A stretch of DNA of 64,000 nt, taken from the NCBI RefSeq assembly GCF_001007875.1, contig NZ_CP011412.1, forward strand, positions 2,914,001 to 2,978,000, in the 5' to 3' direction. How positions within the stretch are numbered: the first letter of the stretch is position 1; each line of letters opens with the position of its first letter. Source of the DNA: Sedimenticola thiotaurini (lineage in GTDB: Bacteria > Pseudomonadota > Gammaproteobacteria > Chromatiales > Chromatiaceae). Positions 57,577 through 64,000 of the stretch are shown here, one piece after another. Position numbers and translations under genes: made by a program. The notes beneath the pieces were generated by a model. That model saw only the letters and a list, made by a program, of their open reading frames with translations, made no database searches and was not told the origin of the DNA.

Positions 57577-58377
57577 CTAGCGGAACAGGGCGCCCAGCTT
57601 CTCGCCGGGATCGTCGGCGCGCATGAAGGCCTCGCCAACCAGGAAGGCGTGAACACCGTGCCGGCGCATACGCTGTACATCGTCCGGTGTGTGGATGCCG
57701 CTTTCGGTGACTACGATGTGCCCGGGCGGAATCTGTGCCAGCAGTTCCAGAGTGGTGTCCAGAGAGACGTCAAAGGTGCGCAGATTACGGTTGTTGATAC
57801 CGATCAGGCGGTTGTTGAGGGTCAGGGCCCGCTCCAGTTCCGCCGCATCATGCACCTCCACCAGCACATCCATACCGAGCGAGTGGGCCAGTGTATTCAG
57901 CTCCTGCAGGGTGTCGTCGTCCAGGCAGCTGACAATCAACAGGATGCAGTCGGCCCCGATCAGGCGTGCTTCATGGACCTGATAGGGATCGATAATGAAA
58001 TCCTTGCGTATCACCGGCAGGCTGCAGGCGGCACGGGCCTGTTGCAGGTAGGCGTCGCTGCCCTGGAAAAAATCCACGTCGGTCAGTACCGACAGACAGG
58101 CAGCCCCCCCCTGCTGGTAACTGGCGGCGATCTCGGCGGGTCGGAAGTCAGCCCGAATCACCCCCTTGCTGGGTGATGCCTTCTTGATCTCGGCAATTAC
58201 CCCCGCCCCGCCCTGGTCGATTTTATCCGCGATGGCCCGGGCAAAGCCCCGGGTCGGGTTGTCGCTTTCGGCCAACTGTTCGATCAGGCGCTCAAGGGGC
58301 AGTGTTGCCTGGCGCTGGCTGATCTCTTCCCGTTTGCGCTGAACGATCTTTTTCAGGATGTCGGGTGTATTGCTCAT
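57577..58377 (-). CDS. trpC: Indole-3-glycerol phosphate synthase
   Basis: 266 residues from the ATG at 58377. Closes the ring of carboxyphenylamino-deoxyribulose phosphate in tryptophan synthesis. The TIM-barrel motifs are [19 protein letters not shown], the catalytic [33 protein letters not shown] and [12 protein letters not shown]. It is the monofunctional form without fused TrpF. It converges on the IalB gene and is read away from greB. TrpD is not in the window. Confidence 0.96.
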   Translation of the reverse strand: MSNTPDILKKIVQRKREEISQRQATLPLERLIEQLAESDNPTRGFARAIADKIDQGGAGVIAEIKKASPSKGVIRADFRPAEIAASYQQGGAACLSVLTDVDFFQGSDAYLQQARAACSLPVIRKDFIIDPYQVHEARLIGADCILLIVSCLDDDTLQELNTLAHSLGMDVLVEVHDAAELERALTLNNRLIGINNRNLRTFDVSLDTTLELLAQIPPGHIVVTESGIHTPDDVQRMRRHGVHAFLVGEAFMRADDPGEKLGALFR

Positions 58378-58480
58378 GGGCAATCTTCTCTGGTAAACAG
58401 TATCGGGCCGCTTAGTGTACACGTTCTCGAATTTGAATTAACCCCGGCACTGCCGGGTCGTTGTTGGAGGTGAGACTACC

Positions 58481-58981
58481 ATGGGTCGTTATCGACCGCC
58501 CCAACCGAAACAGTCCCCCTATATCACCCGGGCGGGTTATCTGCGCCTGGAAACCGAATCGAAAGCCCTCTGGGTGCGCCGTCGCGAGGTAACCAAGGCA
58601 CTGGCGGCGGCGGCGGCCGAGGGGGACCGTTCAGAAAATGCCGAGTATATCTATCGCAAGAAGGAGCTGCGGGAGCTGGATCGACGTATCCGTTATCTGC
58701 AGAAACGCCTGCCGGATCTGCAGGTGGTGGATTCGGTTCCGTCCAATCCCGAACAGATCTTTTTCGGAGCCCAGGTGACCCTGGAGGACGAGGCTGGTGC
58801 AGAGTATCAGTACCGCATTGTGGGGCCGGATGAGTTTGATCCGGAGCGTGGCTGGATCAGCATGGACGCCCCGCTGGCCCGGGCGCTGCTGAAGCGATCT
58901 GTGGATGACGAGGTGCAGGTACAGACCCCCGGCGGCGAGCGGCGCTACTGGGTGGTGTCGGTGAGCTATCCGCTTAACTAG
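58481..58981 (+). CDS. greB: Transcription elongation factor GreB
   Basis: 166 residues. Rescues backtracked RNA polymerase by stimulating transcript cleavage. The N-terminal coiled coil carries the acidic tip in [20 protein letters not shown], and the C-terminal domain has [17 protein letters not shown] and [24 protein letters not shown] lies about 10 bases upstream of the ATG. Length and tip match GreB rather than GreA. Single-gene unit divergent from trpC. Confidence 0.95.
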   Translation: MGRYRPPQPKQSPYITRAGYLRLETESKALWVRRREVTKALAAAAAEGDRSENAEYIYRKKELRELDRRIRYLQKRLPDLQVVDSVPSNPEQIFFGAQVTLEDEAGAEYQYRIVGPDEFDPERGWISMDAPLARALLKRSVDDEVQVQTPGGERRYWVVSVSYPLN

Positions 58982-59092
58982 CCTGGTCGCCGGCCGCACC
59001 TGGCCCGGCTGATATGTGCAGGGGCAAACAGCAGATAGCGGCGGCTACCCGTGGGGATTTCACGCTGATCTGTTGCGTGGCCGCTGATCGCG

Positions 59093-59311
59093 TTATGGCT
59101 GGCCGGCCTGTCGCTGTTCCCGGCGCAACTCGGTAACCGGCCGCCCGCCGATGCCCCAGTTATCGGTCGGTACCTCTTCGATCACCACTACCGTGGTGGC
59201 CGGGTTTTTGTTCAGGGTCTCCTGTAACAGCCGGGTTACGCCTTCAATCAGGGCTGCCTTCTGTTCGGCGCTGGCCCCCTCGTTGGTGATCTTGATATTC
59301 ACATAAGGCAT
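59093..59311 (-). CDS. 4-oxalocrotonate tautomerase family protein
   Basis: 72 residues. Catalytic Pro lies directly after the start Met (MPYVNIKITNEGASAEQKAA), as in the tautomerase superfamily, where a free N-terminal proline is the general base. The remainder (ALIEGVTRLLQETLNKNPA, VPTDNWGIGGRPVTELRR) matches the small 4-OT group. The substrate is unknown; catabolic meta-cleavage genes are not nearby. Confidence 0.88.
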   Translation of the reverse strand: MPYVNIKITNEGASAEQKAALIEGVTRLLQETLNKNPATTVVVIEEVPTDNWGIGGRPVTELRREQRQAGQP

Positions 59312-59608
59312 GGCTGGTTCCTCGCTTTGGTGGCATCAGCGCGCAGCTGATGGAACTGTGGTTTCCCATGGTGGCACACTGCCAAAGGGGCTGGTAGGAG
59401 AAATTCTATCCGTTGCTACGGTACTGCGGTACCCATCCCGACCGGAACAGATGGTCCCTGATTGCCGGTCGCCCTTGCCAGCCGGTAGGGGATGAGACTA
59501 TTCTGTCCGGCCGATTGAAAACCATAATTAACCCCTGTTTCATGCGGTTTTCGGCTGCCCGACGCGGTGCCGCAATCGCAGGATGGCAGCAAGCGAGCAG
59601 AATCCCCG

Positions 59609-60037
59609 ATGATCAACAATGAATGGCTGAAGCGCGACGACTACCGTTATTTCTACACCATCCCGACCCGCTGGAATGACAATGACCAGTTCGGACATCT
59701 GAACAACGTTATCTATTATCGTCTGTTCGAGGCGTTGATCGTGCAGTATCTGACCGATGCCGGGCTGGACTGGATGCAGGATCCGGTGATCCCCTACGCG
59801 GCCGAGAGCCAGTGCCGTTTTCTGCGGGCGGTCAGCTTCCCCGATGTACTGGATCTGGGGGTTCGGGTCATGAAGGTGGGACGCACCAGTGTGATCTACG
59901 CCATGGCCATGTTCCGTCAGGGCGAGGATGAAGCGGCGGCCACCGGCCATTGGGTGCATGTCTATGTGGATCGTCAGACCCAACAGCCGATGCCGGTGCC
60001 GGAACCGATACGGGAGGCGATGCTGCGGGATTGCTGA
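59609..60037 (+). CDS. Acyl-CoA thioesterase (4HBT hotdog family)
   Basis: 142 residues from the ATG at 59609. Hotdog thioesterase of the 4-hydroxybenzoyl-CoA type: catalytic Asp region TRWNDNDQFGHLNNVIYYRL, then SQCRFLRAVSFPDVLDLGVR. Likely acts on short or aromatic acyl-CoA. A longer frame from 59567 starts without a ribosome site and was excluded. It is convergent with the phosphodiesterase operon. Confidence 0.85.
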   Translation: MINNEWLKRDDYRYFYTIPTRWNDNDQFGHLNNVIYYRLFEALIVQYLTDAGLDWMQDPVIPYAAESQCRFLRAVSFPDVLDLGVRVMKVGRTSVIYAMAMFRQGEDEAAATGHWVHVYVDRQTQQPMPVPEPIREAMLRDC

Positions 60038-60042
60038 GATGG

Positions 60043-60071
60043 GCTGACCGACCAGGCAGTCTGCGGTCAGC
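60043..60071. terminator. Shared hairpin between convergent gene ends
   Basis: GCTGACCG (60043-60050) pairs with CGGTCAGC (60064-60071), with CAG/CTG pairing inside the loop. It lies just after the thioesterase stop and includes the stop codon of the convergent gene. No T run. Confidence 0.4.
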
Positions 60072-61338
60072 TCAGTAAGTTGGCGGCCGTGTCGAGATGC
60101 TGTTCCGCATCGGCGACCCATTGCCGGATAATGGCCTGATTGTCCCCATCCCGGCCGCCGTTATGCCGTTCCATCTCCAACAGCGCCTTGCGCAGTTGAT
60201 AGACCGATTCCATGAGCAGCTCTTCCAGCTCGATGAAGGTCTCCTGGTCGTTGTTGATCATGGCCAGGGTGGCTTCCGTGTTGTGCAGGTCGAAGCCGGC
60301 ACGTCGCAGGGTTTGGTGGATGTTCCCCACCACCGGCCCCAGCAGACAGGTTTGAATGCTTCCAGGCGTGGACTTGAAGGATTCGGAAATGGTTTCAGCG
60401 CTGGATACCAGCTGTGCCACCAGCTTGAACAGGGAGACAATGTTCTCATCTCTCGCTTCACTCGGCGCGACCGTGATCTGCGTTTGAAACTGGCGCAGTG
60501 CGTTGAGAAATACCCCAACCGGTTGTGGATCCAGTGCATCCAGGTTGGATTTGATAATGTTGCTCAACTGCCTCAGTGAGTATTTTTTCAGGGCGCCGAT
60601 GGCCAGTTCGGCGAAAGAGAGCAGGCGGCCGGTGCGACTCATGGCGGTGCCATTGAGCCCGTAAGGATAACCGCTGCCATCGGTCCGTTCATGGTGCTCC
60701 TGTACGGTCCGGGCCACATGGTTTGCATAGGCCGGAAACTGTTGCAGGATCATGGCACCAACGATCGGGTGACTGCGGACCTGTTGCCAGTGCTCCAGGT
60801 TCAAGTTCTGTTCCAGTGGCAGATCCACGATACCCAGATGCAGTTCCCCCAGGTCATGCAGCAGACCGGCGGTTGCCAGTACCTCCAGTTCCTGTTCGGA
60901 AAGTCCCAATTGTTCACCGATAACGGTAACCGCCAGCATCACCCGTAAACTGTGTTCCAGCAGCTCCGGATGGAGTTTCTGTGCCACGGTCAGTTTATTC
61001 TGGATGGGGGGTTCCAGGTGGACTCTGGCGCAGCTCTGCCGGACAAACTTCTCGCCCCGCATCATCCGCAGCAGTGTACCCATTTCGGAGTCACGCTCCA
61101 TCAGGCTGCGTCCCAGGGTGATCAGGGTCTGTTGGTCTACCGCGTCCTCGATCCGCGTGGTGAGATCGATTGGTTTGAGCAGTTTGTGGTTCAGCAGGTG
61201 TTTGATGACTTGGCGGTTCAGTTTGGCGCCCTTGGGCAGCAACCTGGCGCCATCGACGGACTGGATGTGTTCAGTGCAGACCACCGTCTGCATTTCACCC
61301 AGTTCGGCAACCTGTTGTAGATAGTTGGTTTCGGGCAT
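60067..61338 (-). CDS. HD-GYP-type phosphohydrolase
   Basis: About 423 residues from the ATG at 61338 (GGGAG lies 13 bases upstream; an in-frame TTG at 61377 would overlap the gene before it). The catalytic HD-GYP domain is in the centre: EHSLRVMLAVTVIG, LLHDLGELHLG with the HD pair intact (Glu in place of Lys in the usual HDIGK), then HHERTDGSGYPYGL. Probable cyclic-di-GMP phosphodiesterase. The C-terminal ~170 residues are helical and unassigned. It is the last gene of a three-gene operon. Confidence 0.87.
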   Translation of the reverse strand: MPETNYLQQVAELGEMQTVVCTEHIQSVDGARLLPKGAKLNRQVIKHLLNHKLLKPIDLTTRIEDAVDQQTLITLGRSLMERDSEMGTLLRMMRGEKFVRQSCARVHLEPPIQNKLTVAQKLHPELLEHSLRVMLAVTVIGEQLGLSEQELEVLATAGLLHDLGELHLGIVDLPLEQNLNLEHWQQVRSHPIVGAMILQQFPAYANHVARTVQEHHERTDGSGYPYGLNGTAMSRTGRLLSFAELAIGALKKYSLRQLSNIIKSNLDALDPQPVGVFLNALRQFQTQITVAPSEARDENIVSLFKLVAQLVSSAETISESFKSTPGSIQTCLLGPVVGNIHQTLRRAGFDLHNTEATLAMINNDQETFIELEELLMESVYQLRKALLEMERHNGGRDGDNQAIIRQWVADAEQHLDTAANLLS

Positions 61339-61361
61339 GCCGGTCTGATCACTCCCGAGGT

Positions 61362-62633
61362 TCACAAGAACTGCCAATCGATCCCGTCACGAAGCCAGGC
61401 GTTAAATTGCACTTGTGGCATCGGTCTTCCAATATGGTAGCCCTGAATCAGGTTGCAACCAAGTTCTATCAGCCGCGCCTGGATCGCCTCAGAGCCCACT
61501 CCCTCGGCGACGATATCCAGTTCAAGCTTCCTGGCCATCTGCACAATGGTGCTGACAATGTGTTGGTCCAGGTCGTCCTCCAGAATGTTGATGACGAAGG
61601 ATCGATCGATCTTCAGTTCGTCAGCCGGGAGCTGCTTGAAGTAGGCCAGGGAGGAGTAACCGGTGCCAAAATCATCGATCGAGATGCGAACGCCGCAGGA
61701 GCGGAGCCGATTCAGAATGTCGATGCTGGAGGCGAGGTCCTTCATCAGCGAACTCTCGGTGATCTCCAGGGTCAGCAGTTCGGGAGGCGTGTCCCAGATT
61801 CCCAGGGCGTTGCGTACTGACCGGATAAATCGTTCATCCGTCAGATCCAGGGCCGATATATTGACCGCCACCGAGAGGTGGCTGGCTGCTTCACCCCACT
61901 CGAGGCGTTCCCGTAGGGCGGTGTTGAGGCACCACCAGGTCAGTTTCGGCATGATTCCGATATTTTCCGCTACCGGGATGAAGCGGTCCGGTTGAATCGG
62001 CCCGTGGACCGGATGGTGCCAGCGCATCAGCGCCTCGGCACCGATCAATCGACCTGTGTCGGATCTGATCTTGGGCTGGTAGTCGAGGCTCAGCTGGTGC
62101 CTGGCGATGGCGTTTGCCAGATCCCCCTCAATGTCCCAGTCCGTGACAATCCCTTCCAGGTCGTCGTGATTGTATAGCTGGTAGGGGGTTCGGGTGATTT
62201 TGGACGCGATGCTGGCAATATCGGCATAGCGCAAAAGCTGTTCAGATTCGCGGGTCTGGTCCGGTGTCAGCGAGACGCCAATTGAAAAGGGAATTTTACG
62301 CACTGTCTCGCCGATTTCGACGGGTGTCTCCAGAATCCGGGCCAACTTGTTGGCGGCAAGCTTGGCATGTCCCTGATTAACCAACCCGGCAATCAGCACA
62401 ACCAGCTCGAATCTCCCTGATCTCAGCAGGTTGTCGTCCGGCCGCAGCGACCGTTTCATCTGTTTTGCCAGATCGGCAATGATCTGCTCAACAGCCCGGG
62501 CGCCAAAAATGCTGCTGATGCGCTTCAGTCCATGCAGCCGGATCAGGATCAATGCCCCCTGTCGGGGCGCGGAGTCGATCAGCACGTCCAGGCGACCGAG
62601 CAGTTGCAACGGATTTAATATTGACTGTTTCAC
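61362..62633 (-). CDS. Cyclic-di-GMP phosphodiesterase, degenerate GGDEF plus EAL
   Basis: 423 residues. The GGDEF domain has lost its signature (SGRFE in place of GGDEF), so it cannot be a cyclase and may bind GTP as a regulator. The EAL domain is complete: GAEALMRW, VAVNISALDL, LEITESSLM, ISIDDFGTGYSSL, ELKIDRSF and IVAEGVGSE. It should hydrolyse cyclic-di-GMP to pGpG. Eleven bases separate it from the gene upstream and about 23 from the gene downstream, so all three are one transcript. Confidence 0.92.
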   Translation of the reverse strand: MKQSILNPLQLLGRLDVLIDSAPRQGALILIRLHGLKRISSIFGARAVEQIIADLAKQMKRSLRPDDNLLRSGRFELVVLIAGLVNQGHAKLAANKLARILETPVEIGETVRKIPFSIGVSLTPDQTRESEQLLRYADIASIASKITRTPYQLYNHDDLEGIVTDWDIEGDLANAIARHQLSLDYQPKIRSDTGRLIGAEALMRWHHPVHGPIQPDRFIPVAENIGIMPKLTWWCLNTALRERLEWGEAASHLSVAVNISALDLTDERFIRSVRNALGIWDTPPELLTLEITESSLMKDLASSIDILNRLRSCGVRISIDDFGTGYSSLAYFKQLPADELKIDRSFVINILEDDLDQHIVSTIVQMARKLELDIVAEGVGSEAIQARLIELGCNLIQGYHIGRPMPQVQFNAWLRDGIDWQFL

Positions 62634-62644
62634 AAGACTCAGAA

Positions 62645-63895
62645 TCAGAAATAGTAGAGACGGGGGTCCAGCTTATAGGCGCCCGGTGGCAGGCCCCGGG
62701 TGATGCTGAGGGTGTGCGGATCCTGATCATCCAGTCCGTTGCGCAGATCGATCTCGTAAAACTCCTCCAGCAGCTGCTTTTTGCTGTCGAGCAGGATCAT
62801 CACCTGGGGGTGCAGGCGAAGGTGCTCATTCTGACAGATCACGACACCAACAGTGCCATTGCTGAGCTCCACCAGGCTGCCAACCGGATAGATACCCACC
62901 ACCTGAATAAACTGTTCCACCAGCTCGGACTGAAAATCGATTCCGCGCCATTGATAGAGGAGGTCAATGGCTGTATAGGCGGGTATGGGTTGGCAGTACG
63001 GACGTTGCGATGTGATCGCATCATAAGCATCCACCATGCCGGCAATACGCCCGAACAGGGGGATCTGGTCGCCGGACAGGCCGGCCGGGTAGCCGCCGCC
63101 GTTGTAGCGCTCATGGTGGGTCTGGATCATGGCCCGTATCTGATTGTCGATGCCCCTGGTCTGTCCGAGTATATCCAGGCTGAAATTCACGTGCTGTTTT
63201 ACCCGTTCGAACTCATCTCTGGTCAGGCGGCGTGTATTATTCAGTAGTTTCCCGGGCAGTTTTGCCTTGCCGATATCGAACAGAAAACAACCCGTGGCCA
63301 GTGCGTTAAGTTGGGCCATCGGCAGACCCAGGTGCCGACCAAAGGCGACCGCCAACACGGCGCAGCTGAGTGCATGGTGATAATCGTACTTATCCATGCT
63401 TTTCAGATGTGTCAGCCAGATGTAGGCATCCGGGTTGCGTACAACACTCCGGACCATGGGCTCGATGGCGCTTTTCAGTTCCGGCAGGTTGACTCCCCTG
63501 TTGTTGCGCGCATCGTGCTGTAGCGTCAGGTAGACCGACTCCATGGCCTGGCAGTGTGTTTTTGCCCGGCGCATCTCCTCTTTTCTGGAAGTAGCCTTGG
63601 GATAGGGGGTGGGACGCCGGCGGCGGGTCAATGCATAGATCTGCGCCGAATTGGATGCAGGATCGACCGGTTCGCTCTGGCTGAGGATATGCTTTGGTAT
63701 TGAGGCAATCCGGCTCCTTCTGACATCGACGTAGACAGAGTTGCAGAACTCACCCAGTTCGTCACGGTCCCGGGTCGATTTGACGGGAAACCCCTGGACG
63801 GGAAAGGGGCTCTCCAGCCAGGGGCGGTCCAGACTGGAGACAAACATGCCTGGCTGAAGGTCATTTACGCGGACTTTTAGGACCAGTGAGGTCAT
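62645..63895 (-). CDS. DUF3391/HD-GYP protein with altered HD dyad
   Basis: 416 residues, first gene of the operon. The N-terminal DUF3391 domain starts VRVNDLQPGMFVSSLDRPWL. The HD-GYP domain is recognised by YDYHHALSCAVLAVAFGRHL and HHERYNGGGYPAGLSGDQI, but the metal-binding HD pair is Phe206-Asp207 (FLFDIGKAKLP) and GYP is preceded by YNGG in place of DGSG. Loss of this histidine predicts a weak or inactive enzyme or altered metal site. It may be a receptor. The first base after it is within about 100 bases of the window end. Confidence 0.85.
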   Translation of the reverse strand: MTSLVLKVRVNDLQPGMFVSSLDRPWLESPFPVQGFPVKSTRDRDELGEFCNSVYVDVRRSRIASIPKHILSQSEPVDPASNSAQIYALTRRRRPTPYPKATSRKEEMRRAKTHCQAMESVYLTLQHDARNNRGVNLPELKSAIEPMVRSVVRNPDAYIWLTHLKSMDKYDYHHALSCAVLAVAFGRHLGLPMAQLNALATGCFLFDIGKAKLPGKLLNNTRRLTRDEFERVKQHVNFSLDILGQTRGIDNQIRAMIQTHHERYNGGGYPAGLSGDQIPLFGRIAGMVDAYDAITSQRPYCQPIPAYTAIDLLYQWRGIDFQSELVEQFIQVVGIYPVGSLVELSNGTVGVVICQNEHLRLHPQVMILLDSKKQLLEEFYEIDLRNGLDDQDPHTLSITRGLPPGAYKLDPRLYYF

Positions 63896-64000
63896 CGTCT
63901 GTTTGGGCGTCCTGGTGCTGGGTTGCTAGTGAATTCCGGTGGCACTTGATCCAGGAGCTGTTGCTGTGGGGTGCTGTGTCTCCGCTCGGGTTGCCCTATT

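Noticed and set aside
1-64000. CRISPR arrays, tRNA or rRNA genes, insertion sequences, prophage genes
   Set aside because: Looked for regular spaced repeats, cloverleaf-type segments and transposase or integrase motifs; none convinced me. A dedicated tRNA scan was not possible.

Overview
The window is a gene-dense, GC-rich chromosomal segment of a gammaproteobacterium. The gene order aroK-aroB-damX-gltB-gltD-hemE, together with slyX, zapE, truC, greB, hslO and a bifunctional chorismate mutase/prephenate dehydrogenase, fits the Chromatiales/Sedimenticola-like part of the class. That placement is inferred from gene content and order, not from a phylogeny. I found no rRNA, tRNA, CRISPR array, transposase, integrase or prophage gene.

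Region by region: 1-11137 holds shikimate and cell-division genes (aroK end, aroB, a DamX-like ATPase/SPOR protein), glutamate synthase (gltB, gltD) and hemE, closed by two clear terminators. 11227-14054 holds a porin, a 46-residue membrane peptide, a DUF2325 protein and a 72-residue protein, all on the minus strand. They lie downstream of a near-perfect Fur box inside a recognisable promoter, so this is a probable iron-responsive operon of unknown function. 14191-19274 carries slyX, zapE, an ArsR-family regulator with the two-cysteine spacing of persulfide sensors (BigR/SqrR/YgaV), a receiver-PAS protein and a hybrid histidine kinase. 19354-33925 is a run of housekeeping and accessory genes: truC, bcp, metH, a periplasmic-binding/PAS protein with no output domain, a SpoU methyltransferase, an FKBP, a phosphodiesterase-like protein, a flavin reductase, tyrA, an unknown anchored protein, a DsbA-like protein, endonuclease I and a CBS protein.

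34228-35840 is an isolated MotA/MotB pair. 36334-46609 is a complete propionate to succinyl-CoA module by the methylmalonyl-CoA route: prpE, methylmalonyl-CoA mutase, pccB, pccA, the MeaB/ArgK GTPase, methylmalonyl-CoA epimerase and a beta-carbonic anhydrase that could feed bicarbonate to the carboxylase. A thioesterase, a stand-alone acyltransferase of the FabD family and a CitE/malyl-CoA lyase-like enzyme follow. 49144-60037 mixes a DksA-like protein, a membrane-tethered TAXI binding protein, msrA, a diguanylate cyclase, a SIMPL protein, hslO, a divergent EF-G paralogue, an IalB-family protein, trpC, greB, a tautomerase and a thioesterase. 60067-63895 is a tight three-gene operon whose products all belong to cyclic-di-GMP phosphodiesterase families. 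One of them has lost the histidine of its HD dyad.

The points most worth following up are the Fur-controlled DUF2325 operon with its two small proteins, the putative persulfide-sensing ArsR regulator, the methylmalonyl-CoA cluster with its nearby lyase (repair enzyme or part of a carbon-fixation variant), and the triple phosphodiesterase operon.
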